In this document: positions 26,101 to 40,251 of the stretch, one piece after another
How positions within the stretch are numbered: the stretch's first letter is position 1
Layout of the letters: each line of letters starts with the position of its first letter
Translations under genes and position numbers: made by a program
DNA from: Whitmania pigra
Taxonomy: Eukaryota; Annelida; Clitellata; Hirudinida; Haemopidae
DNA length: 64,000 nucleotides
Reading direction: 5' to 3'
NCBI GenBank assembly: GCA_021613335.1
Contig: JAJTWR010000350.1
Location: 1,118,501 to 1,182,500, forward strand
Notes under the pieces: model-generated
The model's input: only the letters and a program-made list of their open reading frames with translations
The model's database searches: none
What the model was told of the DNA's origin: nothing

Positions 26101-29100
26101 ACGATTAGAAGCAAGATACAAAATGTCATTGCAAATTTTGCTACTCCTCAACAAGTGCATTTAACCCACATCACATACCTGATAATTTTCATAATCGTAT
26201 GGTCAGGCAGGTGTATTTGATCTAATTCTGGAGAATTATTATGGAATTAAATGATCAAAAGAATGGTCTTATGATATAATAAGATTAGAAATGTGTGGGT
26301 CCTATCCTTACTGATTCTTTTATGTGGTTATATTCTCGCATTTAAGATTATGAAATTAATATTATTTGTGAAAAAGTTAATTATTATTTTTAAGTCTTCA
26401 ATGATGAACCTAATTTCTGATTTTGTAGTTACCAAACCATTTGTTGAACTCTCAGGATCCGCAACAGCAACAACACAACTTTTTGCAAACTTCCATGTCT
26501 ATCGGCGGTCAGATGTCATTCCCGCCGACCTCGAGCTTGAACGTCCCGAACGCCAGTCAAGCAATAGCCTCGACCACGCTTCAGGGTCAGCCTCAGAGTT
26601 CGTCTGCCGCCGTTCCCGGTTCCGCACGCACGTCTAGCATCACCGACCCCAACAAACAGAACCTCATCAGACAACAGCTCGTTCTTCTCCTACATGCCCA
26701 CAAGTGCCAGAAAAGGGATCAATCTCAGAACAGTGCCCCTGGAGCATCTACTTGTAAAATGCCTCATTGCGAAACCATGAAAAAGGTACTGAGGCACATG
26801 GCGGAATGTCACGACGGCAAAACCTGCAAGAGTAAGTATATTTGTCGTCATCGGTTCTATGACACAAATTGCTAACCTTTTATTACAAATCTTTACAGTC
26901 ACGTTCATTTGACACACAATTGTTATTATTTAGCCCCGCATTGTGCATCCTCGAGGCAAATAATCACCCACTACAAAAACTGCCCGAGGAGTGGCTGTTC
27001 AGTGTGCTTGCCATTAAAAAACAACATCTCGTCTCCGATGGCACCTTCTGCCGTCGCCCCTCCTAATCCGAACGCAGGCAGTGCGACCGCAGCCTCTGCA
27101 GGTGCCTCTACTCTGTCCACTGCAGTCAATGTTTCTCAAGTTCAACAACCTCAACAACAGCAGCAGCTGATACAACATCAACAAACACAGCAACAGCAAC
27201 ATCAAGGTCTAGTCAAAGCCTACATGGCTCTTGGGTTAACTCAGCAACAAATTTACCAACAAGTGAGTTATTATTATCGTCATTATTAGGTAATTAAACA
27301 TTCATAGTTTTTGCGCTCGTCCGCCTGACAGACGATGACTCAGCACCAAGAGCAACAGTCCTGCAACGGTATCAACGTCCACATCGGACCGAACGTCATG
27401 TCCGTAAACAGCAACGACTCTGCTGACTTTGGAGTCGTAAACGGTGCTAGCGGGGGAATCGGATCAAATAACAACAGAGCCGCGGGCCAACTCGCCAGCG
27501 GGATGTCGGAGACGTGCGTCCCCGTAAAAGAGTGGCACAAGAGCATAACTCAGGATCTCAGGAACCATCTTGTCCACAAGTTGTTAGTTAAGCCAATATT
27601 TTGAAAATCAGTCTTTTTACCGTGCTTGCCAAATGACATTTAAAAGTGAACGGATAATTACGTCCTAAATCGAAGCGATGCTTTTGCCAGGGTGCAAGCC
27701 ATTTTTCCAACCCCCGATCCTGACATTCTGAAGGATGCCCGAATAAAAAACTTGGTCCAATATTCGAGGAAGGTTGAAGGAGACATGTATGAGAAGGCAA
27801 ATACCAGGGTAATTATCATCTATCTGTGTAATCCAAGATTGCCTTCTTAAAAAGCTTAATTGTTTCATTCTGAAATGAATTATCGAGATTATTTTTATCT
27901 TGCTATCAGTCATTTATTTAGCTTCAGTACGATGCTTGAACTCAATTAGAGGTCAATAACGAAGCATTGCTTGTCATTGACAATGAATAAATTGTTGCTG
28001 TGCACATCACTTTAGTTGGTTAAGGCCGTTCATTTATTTTGACCGTTGCATGACGCTATTATTATTTTTCAGACTAATGGAATTATGGAAGACAACAATT
28101 TGGATGATTTCTTATTACAGGAGGAATATTATCATCTATTAGCTGCAAAAATATATCGTATACAAAAAGAATTAGAAGAAAAGAAGATGAAGAGGTCTCA
28201 GCAAGAGAGCCAGCAATTGATGCAGCCTCAAATTCACAGTTCAGCCATCAGATTTCCAATGGCCAATTCTAGGCAAGCAGTGCCAAGTATGTGAAAAGTG
28301 TATTATTGCTCTCTTTTCTCGGCACTTTTAGAAGCATGAATTCTGCTTCATACAGATGGTCCTTTGAATTCTGCTGTTCGACAGCAGAACTTGCAGCCGG
28401 GTTTGACCTTAAATTCTACCCCCTTGTCAAATGTTTTGGTTAGTTTCGGATGATATTAATAAAATATTCATCCTCATGACCTGTTTATCGTCCTTTAAAA
28501 TGTTTTATCTACTGACAGTTTTGGATAGGTACATATAAGTCTTACTTGCATTGAAAATTCCAGGTGTCCACCAACCAAGCTGCAGCATCTCCAAACTTCT
28601 TGACAAGTTCTCCTCAACAACAGCTTCAGGATCTACTTATAAGACACGTGAGCATGTTATTGTTAGCATTAATTATTAATCAACAACAATATTTTTGATG
28701 GCATAAATTATTAACTTAGCATGTTAAAACTGATAGTTTATCTGATGCTTTTCCATATCGTATTGCCCCATCCAATCAATCTGGCACCCCGTCATAATAG
28801 CCCGGCAACAAAACAGCCCCGTCAAAACAGCACCATCAAAACTTAAAACTCATTTCATTTAATCAAATTTGGAATCAGTTATCGGTTAATGTCTTCAACT
28901 CTTATAAATATTTTTGATACATTGACGGGGCTATTTTTACGGGTCACCAATCAATCTAATATTGCATTGTCAGTTTGCATGAAAGTTTTTAGTGGCTGTG
29001 AATTACTTTTGATGAAAATACCTCTGATTTTATATTAGTTTATTAATATCGCCAGTCGAGGTGGTCGACATGTATTATTAATTATGTTAATGCCATCCAT

Positions 29101-32100
29101 CAACTTTTCAGAGAATCGGTAACTTGGATCAGCCGTCTCCCCAATCTCGTATGTTTCAAGTGTCTGCCTGGCCTGCAAACCACGCCACTACAACATCTGC
29201 TCCTGTAGCCTCCATGATGCCATCCCTATCTTCCTCACCTGCTCAGATGGGATCAGGTTTCTTATCACCTTCGAGCAGTTTCATGTCCCCTGCTGGAAGT
29301 TCTGATATCAGTAGCATCTTTGGCATTGACAACATCAAAAAGGATCCTGGGTATGAATAAAGTTAAATGATTATTTGAAAGTACATTTAGACCTTGATTA
29401 GATAGATATTCACGTCAGGTAGCACTAGATTTAAACGAGTGCGCAACGGCATTATCGAATGCAACGACTCATTTACATTGCATCTATATCATTCCTTCAG
29501 TCCTCATACTCCCATTGATTCACAATCGTCCGTGAAAGTAGAAGAGTGTTCCATGGGGGAGTCTTCTTCTTGCACGAAGGATGCCATAAAGACTGAGTCT
29601 GCCTTAACACCTTTAAGTTCAAAAGCCTTCCTGAAAGAGGCACCGAAGGACAAAGTCCTTGAGATGAAAAGTGAGGACAGCTTTGCAGACCCAAACAACG
29701 ACCTCCTTCTCCATCCGACCTCCACTTCGACCTCCTCCATCACTCCGATCAACAAGACAGGTCATTGTGCAGTCTTTCACTGAAAGCTTCAAAATCTTTA
29801 AAGAATCGTTTCTTTATCATACATTTATATTTGTTGTGATATGTTGTTGAGATTCACTTAGTGGTTGTTAGAATAAAATTTTAAACTATCAATCTAAAGT
29901 TACAATTACAAGTTTGCCTTTCAAATGCAGTGTGGAAACCCAATGAACTTCGCCAGTATCTGCTTCCGACTCTGGAAAAACTCTATCGATTGGATGAATC
30001 GTTGCCTTTCCGACAACCCGTTGATCCTGTCATCTTGCAGATACCAGTGAGGATTCTTTAAACATAAAAAGACAAATTTATTGCTATTAATACACTGATA
30101 TACTCAAATGTTTTATTGCGTTCTTAACTTATTTGATTCTTTATGCAATCCCCACAGTTTACATGAAGCCCCTGATGCTCAGCCATGTAGTGCTATATAA
30201 ATGAACTACCAACTAACAAACATACAACAATAGTGTTTAAATGTAGAGGAGATTTGATACTGGGGTTTTGTGTAATTATTACAAAGTATTGCAATCAAAT
30301 GTTTGGATTTTCTGAAGCTGTCTAGTGAATATTTTAATTTGTTTTTAACATATTTAAGTTGATATGTGCCAGTATAACCAAAACATTAATTAATAACGAT
30401 TTTATTTCAGGATTACTTTGACATAATTAAAAATCCAATGGATCTCTCAACAATCAAAAAGAACCTGGACACGGGCGGTTACTCCGATCCTTGGCAGTAT
30501 GTGGAAGATGTTTGGCTCATGTTCGAGAACGCTTGGCTCTACAACAGGAAGACGTCAAGGGTTCACAAGTTCTCCACTAAGGTCTGCAAAAATAAGCAAT
30601 TTTCAAATTATATTCACTTTAAAGATTTGTTTAATTTAAATTCACTTAAAAGATTGTTTGATCTCATACGAATTAGGAATAGTGGAAGAGTTTATTGGTT
30701 CATTTGTTAATGCATATGTATTTCATGAATTGCCCAGGAAAATAAGCTATTATGCGTGAGCATATTTTTAACCCTACTTTTTGATGTGACATGACCATGA
30801 CAGCTCTCAGAGGTTTTTGAGCCAGAGATAGATGGAGTGATGAGATCACTAGGATTCTGTTGTGGCAGGAAATATGTCTTCTCTCCTCAAGCCCTTTGTT
30901 GCTATGGCAAGGCCATGTGCACAATTCCCATCAATGCTGTATACTATAGCCATCAAAACAGGTGAGTGAGTTATGGACAAAAGGTTTTAAACCTCTTTGT
31001 TTTCGATTTTTATTTAATGTTCAAATATTTTGATTTTAGGCCTTTTGATTGCTATTTACCATTCTGTTGATCACATTGTTTCAGTCAAATTATAATAGGT
31101 TTGAAACAATAAGAAAAATATAAATGATCTCATCATGATGACTTTTATTTAATTGAGTCATTGGGAATATGACTTTCACATTGAAGTGGGCACAGTTCGT
31201 ACTTAATCTCATAATTATTTGCCTTCTCATCTTTCACTTTCCTTCTGATTAGTTTAAGGTCAGGTTTAATAGGATACATATTTTGCACGCACTAATTACA
31301 GAGTGTCATTCAAAATTCTGGTCCAAGTTTAGATTAAATTCTATGTAAAGCTGGAATGTTACCTTTATTAGGTATGTCTTTTGTGAAAAATGCTTCGTGG
31401 AGACCGAAGGGGATGAGGTGGAGTTAAATGAAGATCCGATGCAACCGAATATGTGAGAATTAATTAAAATGTATCATTTAACAGTTTTTGCTACTCTGGT
31501 TATGCACATTTAATGTGCTAGCATTTGCATATTCGCTTCTACACACTTGGCCTTATAAATTAACAACCGTTACTGTTGTGCTTACATTACATTGCTTATA
31601 TTGTCTAAATTATGTATTTCTCGGTTGGCCACGTTCCACATTTTAAATGCATTTAGTGCCAGATATTATAAGAATTTGCATATCAGATCCCAAACAATGT
31701 TTACATCTGTTAAGAAGATGAACAAAAATGTTTTAAATTTCAGTCGACTCAAGAAGAATTTGTTTCAGAAGACAAAAAATAACCAGCTTGAAATGGAACC
31801 GTAAGATTAATAACCATTGCTTTATCTCGATAAGTCTGCCTCCGTCTTGCAAAATGCACTGAAAAATATGGACTTATATTAATTACACGTTGGTCATCTT
31901 GTGATAACCGTCAGCGCACTTCTATCGGTCTAATCATGAATTAAAACCATCGACGACCGACTTTTGCTACATAATAAGTTATTTTTGATTAACCGCAGGT
32001 TTGTCGAGTGCTCGTACTGTGGCAAAAAGCAGCATCAGATTTGCTCCTTGTACCTGGAGTCGGTTTGGCAGGGTCCGTTTGTTTGCATGCCATGTGCTGC

Positions 32101-35100
32101 CAGCAACAACATAAAGAGGAAAGAGAACAAATATACTGCCAAACGTTAGTGCTTGTTTACATTTTTTGGTAGTTGCTTCCAATTTTTGGCATTTTTTTTT
32201 ATGATTCTCTTGCTTCAGCTTTGAAGCTATTTATTTGTGATTATATTGTTTTATCGCAAAATGTGTACTTATTCAGCGTTAGTTTATCTCAGAATTTATT
32301 TATTAGCTAATAGCTATTTATTGCATTATCAAATTGTTCTGGAGCTGCTATAAACTTACTTATTCTATAACATGATAATTATTGTAGCATGCAAATAAGG
32401 CATATTGTTGCATGCATGCTGAGAATGCTGAGTTGCAATGTTAATGTCCTTTTTATGAACTTTTTATCAACCAGGTTGGGTCACCACCATGAATAGACAT
32501 TGCAAATGATAGATTATCTCCAAAACTATATTTATGTTTATTTATATTTAAAACATTGAAATTAGTGATTATTTTGAAAAGTTATCAAGTTTGTTGGAGG
32601 TAATAGATAATGATGCGCTCAGTTGCTTTCTTTAGAGATTTTAGTCTTATGAGTTTGTGTTGGACAACATCATAAACACATGTAATATAAAATTGCACAA
32701 ACATGCATCTGAGAAGAAACTGAAATAGTACAATAAATCAAAGATGATTTTTATTAAGAGTACTTTGAAACTTCCCACCCAACTTTTATTTCATTTTATT
32801 TGGTCCACAAACTGGAAACTTTAAAAGTGTTTCATCAGTAACCATCATCGGGACTGCCAAATTCTTACTTTTCAAGATAAAACAATGATTTAAATTTTTT
32901 TTGCTGAGAACAAAAAGGGAATAGAAGAAGGATTAGAAGTCTGCTTTTTAAAACTCTTTTTAGGCCATTTTCAGAGCTTTTTCAGTTCCTGGATGTCATA
33001 ATAGTGCAACAAGCAAGTCTCAATAAATTATAAAACATAGTTGATCCACATACAATAATAAATATTTTGAGCAATTACAATATGCAGTAAAAACATGCAG
33101 TAAATCTCTATTTCATCTGAATAAATCAATGGATACAATCTTGTCATATTTTAGGATTACCTCATACAAAACTTGGCACATACTTGGAGAACAGAGTTAA
33201 TTCTTTCCTCAAGAAAAATGGTTGTGGAGCCGGTGAGGTTACAATCAGAGTTCTTTCCAGTTCTGAGAAAACAGTGGAAGTCAAACCGGCCATGAAAATC
33301 AGACACGGTGAAGAAATAGCCGACAGCTTCCCATACACCGCCAAATCGATCTTTGCATTTGAAGAGATAGATGGCGTTAGTGTGTGCTTCTTTGGAATGC
33401 ACGTCCAAGAGTATGGATCGAACTCCCCTCATCCAAATGCAAGGTTGGTTTCGTTTTAAGATTTTTAATGCTGTCTAATCTTTAAAAATCTCTTTTCGTA
33501 ATGAATGAATTCCATAATTAGTTTCTCATAATGTTCGATGGTTTTTATATTAAGGCTTTTTGATATAAATTTTAGTTAATCTCTGTGCTTGTTTTTTCAG
33601 ACGAATCTACATAGCTTACCTAGACAGTGTGAACTTCTTTCAACCAAAAGCCATGAGAACACCTGTTTATCATGAGATCCTCATAGGCTATCTGGATTAT
33701 GTCAAGAGATTAGGGTAATCATTGAGTTGTTATTCAAAGTTTCAATGCTTACCAAAGATTGCTGTTTGCTTTTGAAATGTCTTTGTAAAACTTAATAGAG
33801 TTCAAAAGATTAAGCCTACACATATTTTTATTAGAATTATTATGTGTTTTATTTGTTATGACAACATCGATCAGATCTATTGAGATTTTGAAGTACCAGG
33901 CTTTTACTTAAATTGACCATTTCACAACTTAGAAAATATTTACTCTTATTCAGAACATCTATATTGACATTGTGCTCATATTTTCATAGTTTGAATATTC
34001 ATTTTTTAAGTCAAGCGCAATAATTTCCAGCTATGCCACTGCACACATCTGGGCCTGTCCACCGAGTGAAGGAGATGATTACATATTCCATTGCCATCCT
34101 CCTGATATGAAGATACCGAAGCCAAAGAGGTTGCAGGATTGGTATAAGAAGATGCTGGACAAGGCCATATTAGAGAGGATTGTTGTTGACTACAAGGTTT
34201 GAATTCACCTCTTTATATCCAACAATGGAATTCATTAATTCCTGACAATGCTATTCATTCTCGTTCATTTACAGGACATATTAAGGGATGCGATTGAAAA
34301 CAACCTAGCCAGTGCCATAGAACTGCCCTACTTCGAAGGAGACTTCTGGCCAACAGTGTTGGAGGACAGTATAAAAGAAGTGGAACAAGAGGAAGACAGG
34401 AAGAGAAAGGAGTCTGAGAGCGAGGCACTTTCCCTCTCTGCTGCCGTGTCTTTGTCTTCGTCTGCTGTCTCATCTACAGGAACACTCTTTGGAGCTTCCA
34501 CGATCAGTGCCTCCTTGTCCTTTCCAGACACGAGCATGACCGAAGATCAAAACTCCATGGATGTGGATGATGGAAACACGTCCGGCGGTGCCGAGGTGAG
34601 TGCATTTGTAGCTCTTGTAGCTGTGATTGCTTTAGTAGAGTATTGCATTCCTGCTGATATCAGTAACTGATGTAAGTGAAATTAATTCATTTCTCCTTCA
34701 GTCATCTCAATCTGGCAAAAAGAAAGGTCAGAAAAGTGCAGTGAAGAAAAAGAACTCCAAGAACAAGGGTGGGTCGTCTGGTTCTGCGTCGAGCAAGAAG
34801 GCTGGCAACAAAAAGAATCAACCCCCTCGCATTGAAGTCGCCAATGGAAATGAGCTGACATCGAAACTCTTCCAGATGATGGAGAAGCACAAGGAGGTCT
34901 TTTTCGTGGTGAAGCTGCACTCGGCACAGAGCATACCGAGCCTCCCTCCCGTCCAAGATCCCGATCCGTTCGTGTCGAACGACCTTATGGACGGAAGGGA
35001 TGCGTTCCTCATGATGTCCAGAGAGAGGCACTACGAGTTTTCTTCCCTCAGGAGGGCAAAGTTCTCGACGCTTGTGATGCTGTACGAGCTGCACACTCAG

Positions 35101-36994
35101 GGGAGGGAGGCTTTTGTCTACGCCTGCAACAACTGCAAGGCCAACATCGAGACCCACTACCACTGCACAGTTTGTGACGTTAGTTCTTCGTCTAATTAAA
35201 AGTGCGAATATTAAATACGACGACGGCAGCGAAAATGAAGGCCGACGAAAACCTGTCATCAACAGCAGAAGGATTTACGATCCTTTCCTTTATTAGTAAT
35301 TCACGATCATTTATCACTCTGTCATTTCATTGCACTGCTAAATCTATTGACAGGATTTTGATCTGTGTGTTTCCTGTTACGAGAAACTCAATCATGTACA
35401 CAAGATGGAGAAGAGATCGCTCGACTTGGATGGCTCGGGAGGTGGCGGTTCGACCGGCGTCGGTGGAATGGCAGGGGGAAGCGGAGGTAGCAATGGCTCG
35501 GGCGAAGGGTCGTCCGACAACGCCAGCCTCGTCAATCCCCAAGAGGTGGGTAGTGGATTTTGTTAAGTATTTTTTGCATAGCAGGTTGTTTTAAATTGAA
35601 AAACGAGGATTTATTTTTGTTTACTATTTTATTTGGTTTGTTGTTAAATGTGAGTGTGTATTCCAGGCTCGAAGGCATTCCATACAAAAGTGCATTCAGT
35701 CACTACTCCATGCTTGCACCTGTCGTGATGCGAACTGTCGCTTGGCTAGCTGTCAGAAGATGAAGAGGGTCATGAATCACACGAAGCTCTGCAAACGCAA
35801 GCAGACCAACAGCTGTCCGGTGTGCAAGCAGCTGTTTGCCCTCTGTTGGTATCATGCCAAGCACTGCAGGGAGTCCAAGTGCCAGGTTCCCTTCTGTCTC
35901 AACTTCAAGCAGAAACTGCAGCAGCAACAAACCCAGCAGAAGATGCAGCAGGCCATGCTCATGCGCAGGAGGATCGAAGCCATGCTGCAAAACGGTAGTG
36001 GCAGTGGAAGCTCGCTGTCTTCGTCCTCTTCTTCATCTATTCAGGTCAGATGATGATGACATGTCGTAGGTAATTTTCAATGCTTTTCATGATAAGATTT
36101 TAAAGGAATATCAAAGAGATGGAAATGATGCATTTTCTCTTGAGAATAAATAAATAATAAAATAAATGTAATTATGTGATTATATCAGACTCACCAGTCC
36201 AACCATCCTGTACCTCAGAAACTGACACCACCAGTGGTGGGCGTGGTTCCTTCTACTCCGTCGACTCACCAGGCTGCTCTCACCAGTCGTCTGATTTTGC
36301 AGCATCAGCAGTTGCAACAACAGCAGCAGCAGCAGCAACTTCAACAGTTTCAGCAACAGCAGCAACAACAACAACAACAATTTCAACAGATTCAGATCAT
36401 GGATAGCTCACAAGCCACTGTGGTTCCACTGAGTAATAGCGGATCTCAACAGATCATCGGAACCGCCATCATTTCCTCGGATTCCAACAACCAGCTTTCC
36501 ACTCTTAAACTGCAGTTGCAACAACCTCTTGTAGTACAACATGGTGATGCTCAGCAGAGCTCTGCAAACACCATGTGGCTTGAAGGAATGACACAGCAAC
36601 AGCAACAGCAACACCAGCAAGGTTGTTATTTGGCTTCTTACAATTATGATGCTACTTCTACTTGAAATCCTTCTTTGAAATCTCAATTAATTGACAGATT
36701 CATTGAGCTTGTTGATGACCACTGCAGCACCGACGGCCAACTTTTCTGTAGTCACCGCTGTCACCACTCATCAAATCGGTGGACCGCAACTAACTTCAAG
36801 ACCCGTTTCCGCCACACCCATGAGTGCTGAGAAGCAGAAGATCATTAGTCTCTTTCAGAACAATCCACAACTCTTGCAGGCTCTATTTAAGGTTTCCTTT
36901 TCTTTTAGTCTAGGTTATGCATCAAAATCCTTTGATGTCATGATTGCTACAGATTTTCTTTTTGTACTTGTAGCAGAAGCAACAACAGCAGCAG

Positions 36995-37027
<33 letters not shown>

Positions 37028-37774
37028 TTTCTTCCGTCAGCTGCTTTATTGAACCAGCAACAGGGTCAGGATGGAATGCAGCAAGAACAAAATTTGCTGA
37101 TGAAGCAACAGCAACAGGCCAGGTTGTTGTTGAGTCCGCGGCTTCAAACGGGCCCTAACAACCCTCGTTCTAATGTGCTGGTTTCCTCCCTAAAACAACC
37201 TCAGCATATTCGTCTATCACAACAAACAGATGCTTCCGCCATGATCCGTTTGCCATCAAACGAACAATCCCAACTCATTCTTCAGAGCTCCAATAACATC
37301 AATGTTCAGCATCAACAACAGCAGCAGCAACAACAACAGCTGATTAAGATGCAGCATTATCATCCTGCACTCAACAACGTCGCTGCGCGAGCAGCTGGTC
37401 CCATTTTTCGAGCCCAGTTACAGCAGCAGCAACAGCAGATGGTACAACGTATGACGGCCACTCGAATGAATCTTCCAGTCAGCTTGGGATTGAATTCGAA
37501 TTCTCTACAGCACCAGGTTTCTGCCGGCAACCCCCGAGCCATGATGGGTTCCACCGCCTCCGCTCCGCTGATGCTGCTGATGAACAACAACAACGAGTCT
37601 GTCGACGGTCAGCAGTCGCGGCCCGATCAAGTCATGCTGACTCAGCTGCACTCCGATCTTCCGTCCACCAACGCCCCGAACAGCGGTGTTAACCACGGCA
37701 CCGGTTTTGAGAATTCAAATTCTGCAGTTGTCATTCCGCAGGATCAACTCTCTCGATACGCCGACCAGCTATAG
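23108..37774 (+). CDS. CREBBP: CREB-binding protein / p300 histone acetyltransferase
   Basis: Twenty-seven exons: 23108-23162, 23236-24371, 26429-26831, 26934-27262, 27332-27582, 27691-27808, 28073-28286, 28356-28438, 28564-28647, 29112-29350, 29501-29760, 29931-30046, 30411-30581, 30804-30961, 31372-31452, 31744-31800, 31999-32144, 33155-33443, 33601-33714, 34031-34196, 34275-34595, 34702-35178, 35354-35545, 35667-36044, 36189-36621, 36698-36891, 36974-37774. The 2421 residues run: nuclear-receptor box region, TAZ1 (about 485-565), KIX (705-800), bromodomain (1058-1165), RING/PHD (1170-1300), acetyltransferase (1300-1600), ZZ (1735-1775), TAZ2 (1820-1905), NCBD-like helices (2130-2160) and long glutamine tracts. 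Acetyltransferase landmarks are present: [21 protein letters not shown] and WYKKML. The protein acetylates histones and transcription factors and bridges activators to the pre-initiation complex. Exon 7 has two usable acceptors, 28073 and 28121. Confidence 0.97.
28073..28120 (+). promoter_or_regulatory. tandem 3' splice acceptors in the KIX-encoding exon of CBP
   Basis: Acceptors TTTTTCAG (exon from 28073) and CTTATTACAG (exon from 28121) lie 48 bases apart with no stop between, so both keep the frame. The downstream one gives the family-conserved junction NTR-EEYYHLL. The upstream one adds 16 acidic residues, [16 protein letters not shown], just before KIX helix 3. Confidence 0.55.
28783..28946. 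mobile_element. MITE-like DNA element in a CBP intron
   Basis: A 164-bp segment flanked by identical 11-bp direct repeats CCAATCAATCT (28772-28782 and 28947-28957). Its ends are imperfect inverted repeats: GGCACCCCGTCATAATAGCC at the left, TGACCCGTAAAAATAGCCCC as complement of the right. No ORF. A TSD of 9-11 bp would suit a MULE-type element; the superfamily is unsure. Confidence 0.55.
30148..30200 (+). repeat. SINE/LINE 3'-tail fragment in a CBP intron
   Basis: The stretch around GCCCCTGATGCTCAGCC and GTGCTATATAAATGAAC resembles, with substitutions, the tail shared by the SINE at 56397 and the LINE at 59797. No SINE head is attached, so this is a decayed remnant. Confidence 0.3.
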
Positions 37775-40251
37775 CAGGGTTGAATTTAATTTTTGTTCAG
37801 TATTTCTTGTGGTTTGTTGTTCTAGCTGATTTTCGAGCATCAGATTGTTATCGACGTCTTAAGGACAGGCTTACTTATCCTTCGTCTGTGTGAACTTTAT
37901 CTGCTTGGTACGCATGTGACAACTTGTAAACATACTGAATGATGACCTCACAGTGCTACTCCCAAGGAGCAGTTAAATATATCTGAGTATTTTAAATGGA
38001 CGTCCTTCTCAGGAGGTTGACGAAGACGTTGGAGAGTTAACGAGCACGAAGCGTTTTGTATTTCCAGTTGCTTGTCTTGTGAGCCTGTGCATTGCCTGCT
38101 TAGTGATTTATTTTTGTGTGAGTCGCCTCAATTCTCATTGACTCTTATTTAAATTAATTGATTTGCTTGATTCTGTTGGTGTTATTTATCTATTACTTTG
38201 TTTCATCTCATGTTTGTGTTCTCTATTGGGTTCATAGGAATTGTGCATAAGAAAATTTTAGCTCAGCTTTGTTGAGATGATAGTAATGGTTAGATTAATT
38301 TGTTTTGTTTTTCTTTTAACATAAAACCGGCTTTGATTTTCCAATGGGGTATTGGGGCTTTCTAAAGTGTCCGATTTATGTGTTATGCCTTTGTATAGCA
38401 ATGCCCTACCTAGGCCATAATGATTCGGTGGCGTAGACCTATGTAAATAATGTACATAGGTAGTGTGGTTAGCCTATTTGTACACATTGCTTTCATACTT
38501 TGTCTGGTTGGTTAAACTTCATCTCAACGTAAAGATAAAGCTATCTCACAAATTACTTATAATTAATCTTAGATTTATTTTCGACGCATGCCCAATTGCA
38601 TGTCGTCTCCAAAGGGGATTGGGTTGTGGCCAAAAATGTTTACAGGATTTGTCAGAGGACAATTAGTTTGATCGACATTCTCTGTCATTTTGGGTCTAAG
38701 TTGGTGGGAGTGTCGAGGGCCCACGTGGACCCAGCTTATGCATTCATCGAGCATTTTTTGTTGTCCTTTAAAGGTTTTTCAGTCATTTTGAGCTCACTAT
38801 TGCCAACGTAGGAAATAGTGTGCTAGAATGGGTTGCAGATTGTGTTCCTGTTTTATTTTGTACACTTTGGATGGAGTTAAAATGATGCTTCTTTGCTTCG
38901 GTCATGGACACGAGCTTTTAAGCTACAAACTGTAGTCTGAGCAGCATTTACTTTTTAAACTAGCTTAGGGTTTTTCATTTTATTCCAGAAATTCACGCTA
39001 AATCGTTAAGTTTCTTGTGGCTTAGGATATTTGGTGTAAACTGCTCGAGGCAATTTGATTTTTGAAGTCCTTGTGACCGGAATGGTATGGTGTGCACATT
39101 GTTAAGCAGTTGGAAAATTTATTAAGAGCTTAAAATTGTTTTGTCCATGGTTGTTTCATTGTTCTAAGTCATTCGTTCACCTTTGTGTGCATGAGTCTGC
39201 GAGCGCATTTTATCGATAAACTTACGCCCTAAGGGATCTTGGAAGATGCCCTGCTGTAGTTTTCATGTCTGATCACATGCCTCAAGTGTGGTTTAGTGGT
39301 TATTTCCTCATTTGTTCTGTAGAGACAGTCCATTCTCAAGAGAAAATAAATTCATTTCCAAGACGTCTGTCGCATCATCGTCACATCGGTTTTGGTCGAG
39401 ACTGTTTGATGGGAAGGCTGTGTATATTCAGTATTTGCATCTTCAAGTGCTCTTCTATTCTGCTCATCACCTTGATCACCAAATCTAGCACAAACTCCAA
39501 CGATCTACTATGTATCATACATAAACCCATATGTAACTTTGAGTTTCAAATTTTTCCGATGGTGAAAACGGTGGTGATGGCATGATGCCCAGATCTTGGT
39601 ACTATTTGCAAGGTCATCGTAGCGCATGCCGGCGAGTGCAATGCATTGCCAGGCATCTGGGCTTTGTAAATGACCTTAACCTTGCATGCGTTTACGCATG
39701 TGTGGACCTCAACTGATAATGCGCGGGTTCCTTTTTGTTTAGCTCTCGTGCCCTGTGTGTGAAGTTTGTCTGATATATTTGTTTTTAAATTGGACAGTTA
39801 AGCTAGCCAATAGGAATGGAGTGTTTGTTGATGATGATTAAAATGCTGCTTTCTTAATATTTGTAAAAAGTTGTATTGTACATAACGACATTTATTTTAT
39901 TAACCTTCTTTGTTTGCGAGGTTTACTATTTTCTCTTCTACCATCATTGACAAGCTAGATAGTTGACTGATGACTCAAAGGTTTTCTTTGTAAAATTAAT
40001 GGGTTCTTTGACAATAAACGGAATCTGTAGCGTACCAAGTTATCTTATCGAGTCCATTGCTATCTGTGTCCGCTGTCCCACCTTTGCAGCCAATTCTTAA
40101 ATCTCAATGCATTTATCGTTCCTGGTATCTGCCTCCATCTACTAGCTCTAAATTTGCTTCCTAGACTTGGATCATTTAAAAAGTTAACTAAAAACTTGTA
40201 TTAACAAACTGAAAGAATTTGCGATCAAGTGTTTAAACTGTGATCGGATCT
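37775..40251. other. CBP 3' UTR and convergent 3' end of the ankyrin gene
   Basis: No ORF of interest. AATAAA at about 40014 is the best late poly(A) signal for CBP, implying a 3' UTR near 2.2 kb. Minus-strand candidates for the ankyrin gene lie near 39889-39903, so the two 3' ends probably overlap. Pumilio-type motifs TGTAAATA (about 38441), TGTACATA (38451) and TGTACATA (39878) lie on the plus strand. Confidence 0.5.

Noticed and set aside
34702..35262. 186-codon minus-strand ORF over CBP exon 22
   Set aside because: Antisense of the acetyltransferase/ZZ exon, which is GC-richer and therefore poor in stops.
36176..36406. Ala/Thr-rich plus-strand ORF over a CBP glutamine exon
   Set aside because: Frame-shifted reading of CAG/CAA repeats; the phase-correct frame continues CBP.
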